From positions 62,001 through 126,000 of the forward strand of contig NZ_AP024463.1 of NCBI RefSeq assembly GCF_019973735.1: a DNA stretch of 64,000 bases, written 5' to 3'. Below, in pieces: positions 23,403 through 33,500 of this stretch; the first letter of the stretch is position 1, and every line of letters begins with the position of its first letter. The stretch is from Arachnia rubra (GTDB lineage: Bacteria; Actinomycetota; Actinomycetes; Propionibacteriales; Propionibacteriaceae). The notes below the pieces were generated by a model, which searched no databases, was not told the DNA's origin, and was given only the letters and a program-made list of their open reading frames with translations. A program made the position numbers and the translations under genes.

Positions 23403-24346
23403 GACGCTACCGCAAGAGCTCTTGCTCTGACATCGCCGAGGTGGTCGGCCATGGACTCTCGCAGGGTGATGCGGGGTCGCCAACCGAGAAGGTGATATGC
23501 GGGCTCGGGATTAATGCAGGTCCAGTCCTCGCTCGAGTGGGCACGTGAACCTGGCCGTTCGATGACCGTTACATCGCGGCCACTCAGCTCGATCATGAGA
23601 TCGACGAGGCTCCGCACGGGAACTGCCTCTCCGCGCCCAATGTCGACGAGCTCTCCTGAGGCCGAGGTTCCGGCTGCCAACACGACGGCCCGTGCGACAT
23701 CCCGTACGTCGACGTAGTCGCGGCGGGCGATGAGGGGATCGAGCTCGAGTGTACGCGGCTGTGGACCGTCGCCCGCCACCACGTGGGCGACGCGACCCAG
23801 GAGGCTGATGTCGGGAGCACCTGGACCGCAGATGTTGGCGATCCTCAGGACCAAGCCCGTCAACCCGCCGTAGTGGAACTGGTCGAGCGCTTTGCGAGTG
23901 AGCAACAGCTTGGTTGCTCCGTAGGCACACGGCTCAGTCGAGGGAGTGCTGGCGTTCACCTTTGTGCCTACCGGGATCTTGCCCAGCTCCAGCACAGAAC
24001 CCAACTGGATGTAGCGCGGAGGATGGTTCAACGTAGCGAGGGTGGCAAGCACAGTCAGGGTCGGCACGGCCACAACGTCGCGCATGCTTTGCTCGCTCTT
24101 GCCCCAGATACTCCCAGTCGCGTTGATGACGACGTCCGGCGCGCAGGTCGTGAGAAGGTCACTCATCGTGGAGTGAGCCCGCTCGTCGATGGTCATTGTG
24201 ACGAGCTCCACCCCCGAGACCGCGACCGGGCGGCGCGCGACGACGGTGACCTGGTAGCCGTGGCCGAGGAGGGCAGACACGATATGCCGGCCCAGGAAGC
24301 CCGTGCCTCCGAGCACGAGTGCATGGCGTTGCGAAGTGGCGGTCAT
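23399..24346 (-). CDS. NDP-4-ketohexose reductase (SDR/epimerase family)
   Basis: NAD(P)-dependent reductase of 315 residues. The nucleotide-binding motif G-G-T-G-F-L-G is near residues 12-18, and the active-site Y-G-A-T-K (Y-x-x-x-K) is near residue 139. Overall it resembles the DnmV/EvaE/EryBIV type of sugar 4-ketoreductase, which sets the C4 hydroxyl of deoxysugars as the last step before glycosyl transfer. An NDP-sugar epimerase is an alternative. I use the ATG at 24346 because a GTGAGGAA site precedes it; a GTG at 24358 overlaps the aminotransferase stop. Either way it is coupled to that gene. Confidence 0.85.
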   Translation of the reverse strand: MTATSQRHALVLGGTGFLGRHIVSALLGHGYQVTVVARRPVAVSGVELVTMTIDERAHSTMSDLLTTCAPDVVINATGSIWGKSEQSMRDVVAVPTLTVLATLATLNHPPRYIQLGSVLELGKIPVGTKVNASTPSTEPCAYGATKLLLTRKALDQFHYGGLTGLVLRIANICGPGAPDISLLGRVAHVVAGDGPQPRTLELDPLIARRDYVDVRDVARAVVLAAGTSASGELVDIGRGEAVPVRSLVDLMIELSGRDVTVIERPGSRAHSSEDWTCINPEPAYHLLGWRPRITLRESMADHLGDVRARALAVAS

Positions 24347-24354
24347 GGTGTTCC

Positions 24355-25464
24355 TCACAAAGTGTCAAGGATAGAGCGCAGCGTTTCGATGACCTGCGAC
24401 TGATTGTCCTGGGACAGCGACGGGTACATGGGGAGCGAGAAGACACGCTGGGCGAGCTCCTCGGTGACCGGGAGAGAACCTTCCTGGTATCCGAGTTTCG
24501 TGAAACCACGCATGGTGTGGACCGGCCACGGGTAGCTGATATTGAGGTTGATGCCTTGCTCTGCGAGCTTGGCCATGATTTCGTCGCGTGCGGGATGGCG
24601 GACAACGTAGACGTAGTAGACGTGGGTGTTGCCTTCCGCGACGACGGGGAGCTCAAGGCTGGTGCCGGACAGACCCTCAGCGTAGCCGTTCGCCACGGCC
24701 TGGCGGCCTTCGATGTAAGAGCCGATGCGACGCAGTTTGCGGCGAAGGATCTCGGCCTGGACCTCATCCAGGCGGGAGTTGTGCCCCGGCGTCTGCTCGA
24801 CGTAGTAGCGGCTCTCCATGCCGTAGTAGCGCAGGCGTCTCACGTTCTCGTCGATCGCGGCCTGATTGGTGATGACCGCGCCGCCGTCGCCATAGGCGCC
24901 GAGCACTTTGGTCGGGTAGAACGAGAAGGCGGCTGCGTCTCCCATGGAGCCTGCAATCTGGCCGTGATGTAGGGCGCCGTGGCTCTGCGCGCAGTCCTCG
25001 AGGACTCGCAGACCGTGCTCCTTTGCCATCTCGAGGATTGGGGCCATCGGTACGCACTGCCCATAGAGGTGAACGGGGAGGATGCACGAGGTGCGTGCGG
25101 TGATGTGCTCGGCGATTTGATTGACATCCATGAGGTGGTCGTCGCGTGTGACATCAACGAATACGGGGATCGCGCCGATCTGGTCGATTGCCACAATGGT
25201 TGGGGCGGCGGTGTTGGCAACGGTGATGACTTCGTCGCCCGGGCCCACGCCGAGGGCGCGGAGGCCCAGCACCAGTGCGTTCGTGCCATTATCAACCCCG
25301 ATGCAGTGCTGAACGCCGTTGTAGCGTGCGAACTCCTCTTCGAAAGATGACACGCTCGGTCCGAGGATGAGACGACCTGAGTCAAAGACCTTGGTCACTG
25401 CCTCGAGAATGTCTTCCTTCTCTGCGTGGTACTCGGGAAGATAGTCCCAAACGCCGATCGTCAT
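24355..25464 (-). CDS. DegT/DnrJ/EryC1/StrS-type NDP-hexose 3-aminotransferase
   Basis: PLP-dependent sugar aminotransferase of 369 residues. The cofactor Lys lies in [14 protein letters not shown], the usual family motif. G-V-D-N-G-T-N-A-L near residue 58 and the D-C-A-Q-S-H-G block are also present. Together with the 2,3-dehydratase and 4-ketoreductase it matches the EvaA/EvaB/EvaE and DnmT/DnmJ/DnmV sets, so amination at C3 is the best prediction, giving a 3-amino-2,3,6-trideoxyhexose. C4 amination cannot be excluded by eye. First gene of the minus-strand operon, with AGGAG 7 bp before the ATG and a 218-bp region shared with the divergent exporter. Confidence 0.93.
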   Translation of the reverse strand: MTIGVWDYLPEYHAEKEDILEAVTKVFDSGRLILGPSVSSFEEEFARYNGVQHCIGVDNGTNALVLGLRALGVGPGDEVITVANTAAPTIVAIDQIGAIPVFVDVTRDDHLMDVNQIAEHITARTSCILPVHLYGQCVPMAPILEMAKEHGLRVLEDCAQSHGALHHGQIAGSMGDAAAFSFYPTKVLGAYGDGGAVITNQAAIDENVRRLRYYGMESRYYVEQTPGHNSRLDEVQAEILRRKLRRIGSYIEGRQAVANGYAEGLSGTSLELPVVAEGNTHVYYVYVVRHPARDEIMAKLAEQGINLNISYPWPVHTMRGFTKLGYQEGSLPVTEELAQRVFSLPMYPSLSQDNQSQVIETLRSILDTL

Positions 25465-25647
25465 TCGGTTCTCCTGACTTGCAGTGGGGGTGGGGTTCGA
25501 TCCCGGCGACGATGCTCCGTCGGCCTATCCCAACGGTAGGCGCCCCTCCTGAGGGGGTCGGAATGCCCATTTGTTCAGTTTCTGAGGGCTTGACTAGCCA
25601 TCAGTTACTCACGTGCTGGTGGGTCGGCCAGAGCCCGTCTCTAGCTC

Positions 25648-25676
25648 TTGTAGCACCGCTCCGGACTGCCTGTAAT
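25648..25676 (+). promoter_or_regulatory. Putative promoter for a leaderless exporter transcript
   Basis: TTGTAG (25648-25653) and TGTAAT (25671-25676) are 17 bp apart. The -10 ends 6 bp before the ATG at 25683, and no ribosome site lies between, so transcription may begin at the start codon itself. The match to consensus is only moderate. The rest of the 218-bp divergent region holds a small CCCCTC/GAGGGG hairpin near 25550. Confidence 0.35.
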
Positions 25677-25682
25677 GGCGTC

Positions 25683-26642
25683 ATGAGCACCTCAGCATTC
25701 GACGGAATCATCACCGTGGACGGTCTCACGAAACGTTTCGATTCTAGAGCGGTTGTTGACCGTTTGACCTTCCAGGTCCATCCCGGTCAAGTCACCGGAT
25801 TCCTCGGCCCCAACGGAGCCGGCAAGTCCACTACGATGAAGATCCTTCTCGGCCTGATGGCAGCCACGAGAGGCTCGGCTCGTGTTGCTGGCCAAGATTT
25901 CCGCACCCTCCGCAACCCGGGGCAGATGGTTGGCGCCATGTTGGAGCCGGTCCAGAGCCCACGCACCGGGCGTGAACACCTCCTGTGGATGGCGGCAGCG
26001 GCCGGCGTCCCGGAGCGACTGGTCGCGCAGAAGCTCGAACTCGTGGGGCTGGGCGACGCGGCCAATCAGAGAGTGTCGCGATACTCGCTTGGTATGAGGC
26101 AACGGCTCGCCGTGGCGGGTGCCCTCCTGGCAGAGCCCCAAGTGCTCATCCTGGATGAACCTATCAACGGGCTAGACCCCGAAGGGATCCTATGGCTACG
26201 CGACCTGCTGCGCGACCTGGCGGCCGAGGGTCGCACGGTCTTCCTATCCAGCCACCTCATGTCTGAGATGGAGAAAACGGCTGAGCGCGTCATCATCATC
26301 AACAAGGGTCACCTCGTCGAGGACGTGAGCGTCAGTGAACTAACGGTCCGCGCCGCCGGTGATGTGGTTGAGGTTTCTGGAGACGATGACGCCCGTCTGG
26401 CTGCCGCCCTCAGCGAACGTGGGGCCAAGGTCCGCAGCGTCGCAGACACTGATGAGCCTCGACTTGAGGTCATCGGGCTTGAACCTCTCGCTATCGGTCG
26501 CGTCGCCCGGGACCTGGGCATCGCGCTGTCAAGCCTGTCCCGTGAACGGGCAAGCCTCGAGACCGCCTTCCTCCAGGCCACGGCCGGCAAAGAAGGCGGC
26601 ATCCTTCCCACCGCTTCCCACCCCGATTCCAAGGAGCGCTGA
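25683..26642 (+). CDS. ABC exporter ATP-binding protein (probable self-resistance)
   Basis: ATPase of 319 residues from the drug-exporter (DrrA-like) group. Walker A is G-P-N-G-A-G-K-S-T near residues 39-47. The signature is Y-S-L-G-M-R-Q-R-L-A, Walker B is L-I-L-D-E-P-I-N-G-L-D-P, and the switch His is in L-S-S-H-L-M-S-E. The C-terminal extension of about 90 residues is typical of DrrA-type proteins. The frame is open upstream, but the homology begins just after the ATG at 25683, which may be read from a leaderless transcript. It is paired with the permease directly downstream. Its position between the sugar genes and the synthases suggests export of, and resistance to, the polyketide. Confidence 0.92.
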   Translation: MSTSAFDGIITVDGLTKRFDSRAVVDRLTFQVHPGQVTGFLGPNGAGKSTTMKILLGLMAATRGSARVAGQDFRTLRNPGQMVGAMLEPVQSPRTGREHLLWMAAAAGVPERLVAQKLELVGLGDAANQRVSRYSLGMRQRLAVAGALLAEPQVLILDEPINGLDPEGILWLRDLLRDLAAEGRTVFLSSHLMSEMEKTAERVIIINKGHLVEDVSVSELTVRAAGDVVEVSGDDDARLAAALSERGAKVRSVADTDEPRLEVIGLEPLAIGRVARDLGIALSSLSRERASLETAFLQATAGKEGGILPTASHPDSKER

Positions 26643-26645
26643 ACC

Positions 26646-27491
26646 ATGCCCACTCAGCAGCCCAGCCGCGTTGCCCCTCACGCCGACACGATGGCTCCGC
26701 CCCGGCGGAAGACCAGCCCCCTCAGCCAGACGCTCAAGAGCGAGTGGGTAAAGATTCGCACCTGGCGTACCGGACGTGGGCTGATGCTCGCCGCTCCGCT
26801 GGTCGCTGGTCTGGCGAGTGCGGCCTTCGTCGCATCCGTGCCTCTCACTATGGGGCGGTCACCCGTTGACTTGACCGTCCGTCAGCAGCTCGAGGTATCC
26901 ATGATGGGCGTCGACATCGCCAACATCATCACGATGGTCCTCGCGATCTTGTTCGTCTCCACCGAGCGGGTGACGAATACCTTGCAGCTTTCGTTGCAGC
27001 TCACCCCGAATCGGGCCCGGTACCTCGCTGCGAAGCTGTGCGTCTTCCTACTCGTGACGGTGGGAGTGTCTCTGGTCTCGGTGTGTTTCGCGGCACTGTG
27101 CGGCCGCTGGGTACTCGGGATGATGGGGGTTGAGCTTCCGTCCCTGGCTTCTCCCGAGGTTCTGCAACTCTTGGGCGGCTTGCTGGTCTTGGGGCCAGCC
27201 CATGCGGTATTGGGATTTGCCTGCGCCGTCACTTTCCACAGCGGACTGCTGGCCTTTCTCGTCGTCTTCTTCATCATGTGCCTACCCTCGCTGGCCAGTC
27301 TCCTGCCTGGCGACCTAGAGCGTGGTGTCTCGTCCTTGTTGTTCATGCCGGCCATTCATTCCCTGGCGGGGACGATCGCACCCGATGGCGTTGGATACAC
27401 CCCGCCCGCACTGGCGCTTGGCGTCATCGCTGTCTGGGTGGTGGTGCTGTGCGGCATCGCCGTGACCTCGTTCCAGCGCCAAGATCTCTGA
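26646..27491 (+). CDS. ABC-2-type permease, partner of the exporter ATPase
   Basis: Membrane protein of 281 residues with about six helices: the first follows the sequence S-E-W-V-K-I-R-T-W-R-T-G-R-G typical of bacterial ABC-2 permeases, and the last ends just before a short cytoplasmic tail. The N-terminus of about 35 residues is polar and Pro-rich. An AAGGAG site 8 bp before the ATG lies in the end of the ATPase gene, and the two genes are 3 bp apart, so they form one transport unit. Export of the glycosylated polyketide is inferred from the context. Confidence 0.88.
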   Translation: MPTQQPSRVAPHADTMAPPRRKTSPLSQTLKSEWVKIRTWRTGRGLMLAAPLVAGLASAAFVASVPLTMGRSPVDLTVRQQLEVSMMGVDIANIITMVLAILFVSTERVTNTLQLSLQLTPNRARYLAAKLCVFLLVTVGVSLVSVCFAALCGRWVLGMMGVELPSLASPEVLQLLGGLLVLGPAHAVLGFACAVTFHSGLLAFLVVFFIMCLPSLASLLPGDLERGVSSLLFMPAIHSLAGTIAPDGVGYTPPALALGVIAVWVVVLCGIAVTSFQRQDL

Positions 27492-27569
27492 CCCGCGACC
27501 AGCACCCCTTCCGACTGCCTTTTGTGTCCGCGCGCCATGCGCTCACACCTTTTTCTCCAAGGATCCTTC

Positions 27570-30500
27570 ATGCACCAAGAAGTCGAACGCCTTCGCAACT
27601 ACTTACGGCGAGTCACCGGCGAACTGCGCACCACACGTCAGATGTTGGCGCAGGCCCACGAGCCGATCGCCATCGTGGGGATGGGCTGTCGCTTTCCCGG
27701 GTCGTCCAATCCGTGTGAGTTCTGGCAGAACCTTGCGGACGGAGTTGATGGGGTTGGGCCTTTCCCCACCGATCGGGGATGGGATCTTGAGATGCTCAGC
27801 GCGTACGCCGTCTCGCCTGAGGGGGGGTTTGTCGAGGACGCCTACGACTTCGACGCCGGTTTCTTCGGGATCAACCCCCGTGAAGCACTCGCCATGGATC
27901 CGCAACAGCGCCTCACCCTGCAGGTCGCCTGGGAGGCGCTGGAGGATGCGCGGTTGAATCCAGCCGAGCTTCGGGGTCAAGATGTGGGCGTTTTCTCGGG
28001 TGTGATGTATCAAGACTACGGCACCCTCGTGGGTGAAGCCGCCGATATGCGTGACTACCTCTCCGTCGGAGGGTCGAACTCGGTTGTCTCCGGTCGAGTC
28101 TCCTACACGTTGGGGTTCCGGGGCCCCGCCTTGTCGGTCGACACCGCGTGCAGTTCCTCCCTCGTCGCGCTGCATCTGGCGGTGTCCTCTCTAAGGCGCC
28201 ACGAGACGAGCTGCGCGTTGGTGACGGGCGGGATGATTATGTCTACCCCCGCGGCGTTCGAATCGTATGGGCTCGACGGCGCGCTCTCGGCTACGGCGCG
28301 CTGCCGCGCCTTCTCTGAGGATGCCGACGGCACAGGCTGGGGCGAGGGCGTCGGTGTCCTCGTGCTCGAGCGTCTCGGAGATGCACAGCGTTTCGGTCAC
28401 CGCGTCCTGGCACTCATCCGCGGCACCGCCGTCAACCAGGACGGCGCGAGTTCTGGACTGACAGCGCCCAACGGTCCCGCTCAGGCGCATGTCATTCGAG
28501 CTGCCCTCGAGGATGCGGGGTTGGAGGCGGCCGATATCGACCTGATCGAGGCTCATGGCACCGGAACCCGCCTCGGCGACCCGATCGAGGCTGGAGCTAT
28601 CCACGAGACTTATGGCCAGGCTCACGATGCTACGCGTCCTGTGTACCTCGGCTCCGTGAAGTCCAACATTGGTCACACCCAGGCGGCTGCCGGGGTAGCA
28701 GGCGTCATCAAGGTCGTCCAGTCGATGCGGCACAATCGGATGCCCAAGACCCTCCACGTCTCTGAGCCGACCAGCGCAGTGGATTGGGATGGTTCTGTAT
28801 CGATCCTTACCGATCCCCGTCCGTGGGGGCCGGGCGAACAGCCTAGGCGCGGTGCTGTCTCGGCCTTCGGATTCAGTGGCACGAATGCACATGTCATCCT
28901 CGAAGAAGCCCCCGTCAAAGAAGCCGCCGAACCTGAAGCTGAGCAGCCCGAGGCGGGAGTCACTGATATTGCCCTGCCGCTGGTGCTGTCGGCCCCGACG
29001 CGCAGCGCCCTCGACCGGCAGGTCGATGCCTTCACGGCGTGGCTGGAAGACCACAATGATGCCGACGTCAACGCTGTTGCCGCCACGCTGGCGCGCACCC
29101 GCACCCACTTCCCTCACCGGTTCGCTGTCTCGACCCGCGCGGCGGCCGGGATCCCGGAGGCCATTGAGCAGGGGAGCGGCATCGCCGGAATCGAGCGCGC
29201 TGCTGGTGGTCGCACCGTCTTCATCTACCCGGGCCAAGGCGGCCATTGGGAGGGGATGGGGAAGGCCCTCATGGACCAGTCGCCTGTGTTCGCGTCGGCT
29301 GTCGCCGAGTGCGCGGCCGCGTTCGGCGACGAACTCGACTTTGACTTGGCCCAAGCGATCGCGACCGGAGAGGCCGGTCGGCCGGTCGACCCGCTGGCGC
29401 GGCTCCACGTGTGCAGCTTTGCGCTCGCCGTGGGCTTGACTCGAATATGGCAGAGCGTCGGCATCGTCCCCGACGCGGTCCTCGGCGTGTCAATGGGTGA
29501 AGCATCGGCCTGGTGGGCTGCGGGCGCCCTGACCCTGGAGCAGGCCGCTCGGGTGGTTCTTGCCCGCGCGCGGGTGTTGGATGGGCTCGCCGGTGATTAC
29601 ACGATGCTCGCCGTGCGCACCTCCGCGGCAGCCGTCGAGTCGCAATTGCGCGAACTTGGGCTGACGCAGACTGTCTGGGTAGTCTCGGACACCAGTCCTG
29701 CGAGTTGCACCGTGCTCGGGGCAACCAAGAGCGTTGATCGCCTCGAGACGTGCCTGACAGAACAGGGCATCCGCACGCGCATTGTGCGCGAAATGCGAGC
29801 CCCCACGCATTCGCCCATGATTGAGGGCCTGCGAGATGACGTACTCAACGCGCTGGTTGACCTAACCGCCGCCGAGGCATCGATCCCGGTCTACAGCGCG
29901 ACCTACGGCGGTCGTCTGGCAAGTACCGGTGGTTGTGGTGCGGAACACTGGTTCGACAACCTTCGCAACGCTTTGCAGGTGCGATCTGCCGTCACGCAGT
30001 TGGCAGGCGACGGATTCGACGTGGCCGTTGAGATCAGCACTCATCCCAGCCTCCGCATCGACGTCGAACTCAGCTACGAGGAGCTCGGACAACCTATTCA
30101 GGTCATTACCTCGCTTCAGCGCGGCGGTGACATGGCGGACCTGGACGCTGGGCTGGCGGCGGCCACTGTCGCCGGTATCGCCGATATCCGTGGCCTGTGG
30201 GCGGCCCGCCGCAGCGACCTCGGCGATGCCCCCACCTATGCTTTCGAAGGCAAGCGCTACTTCGTCGAGCCCTCGCTCTCGCGCACGGACTTGTCCTCCC
30301 TCGGGCTTGATTCCCCTTCTTATCCGCTTCTCGACGCCCAGATCCAGCTTGCTTCGGGCCGGGCGACCGTCATGGTGGGGCAGCTTGCCGCCGACCGATT
30401 GCCGTGGCTGCGCGACCACATGCTCAACGGTCGCGTCCTGCTGCCCGGGACTGCTTTCGTCGAGTTGGCGCTGCAGGCCGGAGACGCCCTCGGATGCCTC

Positions 30501-33500
30501 ACGCTCGATGAACTTGTTCTCGTGACTCCGGTGGAGGTGTCGCCAGGGCGGATCGTCAACATCCAAGTCGTCGTCGAGGAGGCGGATGAGCAAGGTCACC
30601 GTGCCTGCGGCGTCTGGTCTCGTGCCTCGGCCGAGCACGAATGGACACTCAACGCCACTGGGCGCCTCAGCAGCAGCGCGGCCCCCGTCGCACCCCGCCT
30701 CACGGCGTGGCCTCCCGCTGAGGCGGAACCCATCGACGTGACCGCCCTGTACGAGGGCTATGACTCCCGCGGGCTCAGCTACGGACCCGCCTTCCGGGGT
30801 CTCGTCGATGCGTGGCGCTGCGGCGCGGATACCGTTGCCGCCGAGGTGGCCCTGCCCGAGTCGATCCGTGCCCAGGCAGACGACTACATCATTCACCCGG
30901 CCTTGCTCGACGCAGCGCTGCACGCGATTGCGAACCTGCTAGGGGCAGACGGGCCCGTCGGCATGCCCTTTGCCTGGTCCGGGGTCCGGGCTCTGGGGGT
31001 TGGTGCGAAGCGCGCCCGCGTCCTTCTGACCCGCCAGGGCGAGGATCGCGTGCAGCTTGTGCTTTACGACGGCGCCGGTGACGTCGCAGTACACGTGGAG
31101 AACGTGGTCGTCCGCGCCCCGGAGGAGCTGTCGGACAGCGGACTTGACGCCAACGCGGCCCTCTTCGAGACCGCCTGGGAGGAGATTCCCACCGAAAGCC
31201 CGGCTGGTGCACGGTGGTATTTGTGGGGTACACCCACCATGCCCTGGGACAGCCGCGTCGTCGGGTGCTGGAGCCCCGACGACGGGCGTCCCCAGGGGCG
31301 GGTCGTGCTGCCGATCCCGCGCGACCTCGGCCCCGAGAAGGCCACCGCCCACCTGATGGAGAAGCTCCAGGACTGGCTGGCCCATCCCGAGTTTGAAGGC
31401 AACCAGCTCGACATCTTCACCTCCGGCGCCGTGGCGCTGGATAACGATGTGCCCGTGGATGTCGGCGGGGCGGCCGTGTGGGGCTTCGTGCGGACCGCCC
31501 AGGGGGAGCACCCCGGACAGTTCCGGCTCATCGACCTCGACGACGACCCCGCCTCCTGGTCGGCGCTGGACACGATCCCGAGGTCCTGCAAGGAAGTCGC
31601 GATCCGTTCCGGACGCTCGCTTGGGCAGATGCTGCGGCGCCGCCGTCCTGATACCTCGGCGCTTCGCCAGGTTGATCCCGAACGCACCGTGGTGATCTCG
31701 GGCGTGGGCGGCATAGGCACCGTCATAGCCCGTGCCCTCGTCACCGTCAACGGGGCACGGCACGTGCTCCTGGCGAGTCGGCGCGGTGAGAAGAATCCCG
31801 CCACGGTCGAGCTGGCAGACGAACTGCAGTTGCTCGGCGCCTCGGTAACCGTTGTGGCCGCAGACGTCAGTGACCCGCGGGGAGTCGATCTCATCTTGTC
31901 GAAGCTTGATCCCCGACACCCGCTCGGCACCGTCGTGCACACCGCCGGTGTCCTGCGGGACAGCGTTATGGCCAGGTTGGACTCGGCGTCCCTCGCCCCT
32001 GTATTCGCAGCCAAAACGCGCGCGGTGGCGCTCCTCGACGAGGCCACCCGGTCGATGAACCTCGACGACTTCATCGTGTGTTCATCGGCGGCCGGAACCT
32101 TCGGGGCACTTGGCCAGGCGAACTACGCGGCTGCCAACGCTGGCCTCGACGCCTTGTGTCACAACCGGCGCATGGCGGGTCTGCCCGCCACCTCGCTCGC
32201 CTGGGGCCCTTGGGTGGCGCAGAACACGGCGGCATCCGTCGGCGTCGGTGCGTCCTCTGGCCTGTCCCCAATCTCGTTTGATCAGGGTAAAGCACTGTTC
32301 GAGCAGGCTCTGCACGACGGGGTCCCGTCCCTGGTCCTGCCCCTTGTCCTCGACTTGGGGGCGGTGCGTCGCCACGCCGAGTCCGGTAGTGTGCCGGACC
32401 TGCTGCTCAAGCTGGCTGGGATTCGCCAACGTCGGCTCGCCGCCGCTGCGGACGGCGCCGACTGGGCCAGTTTGCCTCTCGAGACAGCTCGCGAAAAGCT
32501 CTCCGCCCTCGCCGCCGAGGTGACTGCTTCTGTGTTGGGCTACGCCTCCATGGACGATGTTCCGCTGGACCTTCCCTTCCGCGATCTTGGGATTGACTCC
32601 CTGACTGCCCTGCGATTGCGCAACCGGTTGGCGGAGGTTACGGGTCTGCGTCTGCCGGTGACCCTGGTCTTCGACCATCCCACGGTCACCCACGTCGTCG
32701 AGTTTCTGCTGAGCAAGCTCGTCGACGCGGAAGCCCCCGTTGTAGCCCCAGCCGTCATGAGCTCGGCGACCACGACCGGCAAGATCGCCGTGATCGGCGC
32801 CGCGTGCCGTCTTCCCGGCGGCGTTCGGACACCTGCGGACCTGTGGCGCCTCGTTATCGAGGGGGGCGACGGGGTTGGCCCCGTCCCAGAGGATCGCCAG
32901 TGGCGGCCCGTCGCAGAAAACACGCCAGAGGGCGGATTCATTGACGGCGCCTACGACTTCGACCCCGCGTTCTTTTCCATTTCGCGGCGCGAGGCCCTCG
33001 CCATGGACCCCGTACAGCGCCTGTCCCTCGAGCTCGCCTGGGAGGCATTGGAGCGTGCCCACATCGATCCCACCGGCTTGAGGGGCTCGGCCACCGCGGT
33101 CTACGTGGGTCTCATGCACCAGGATTACAAGGAGAGCATCGGCGTCGCTCCCGAGGACTGCGAGGCCTATCTCGGGATCGGCCATTCGGATTCCGTCGTC
33201 TCCGGGCGCCTCTCCTACACGTTGGGTTTGCAGGGACCTGCTGTGAGCGTCAACACCGCCTGCTCATCCTCGCTCGTGGCCGTCCACCTGGGTGTTCAGG
33301 CTCTCCGATCCGGTGAGGCTTCCCTCGCCCTGGCGGGAGGTGGTGGCGTCATGTCAACTGAACTCGGGTTCAGCATGTTCGGATCGACGGGTGGCCTGTC
33401 CGCCACGGGGCGCTGCCGGGCCTTCTCGGATTCCGCCGACGGTACTGGTCTCGGCGAGGGCGTGGCCTTCGTGGTCCTCGAAAGGCTGGAGGATGCGCTG

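Noticed and set aside
27522..27569. Upstream start for the terminating synthase
   Set aside because: The extra 16 residues precede the docking helix, and the start lacks a ribosome site; the ATG at 27570 has AAGGA.
28191..29408. Long antisense ORFs across the synthase genes
   Set aside because: They are third-position GC shadows of the real frames; none shows a domain.
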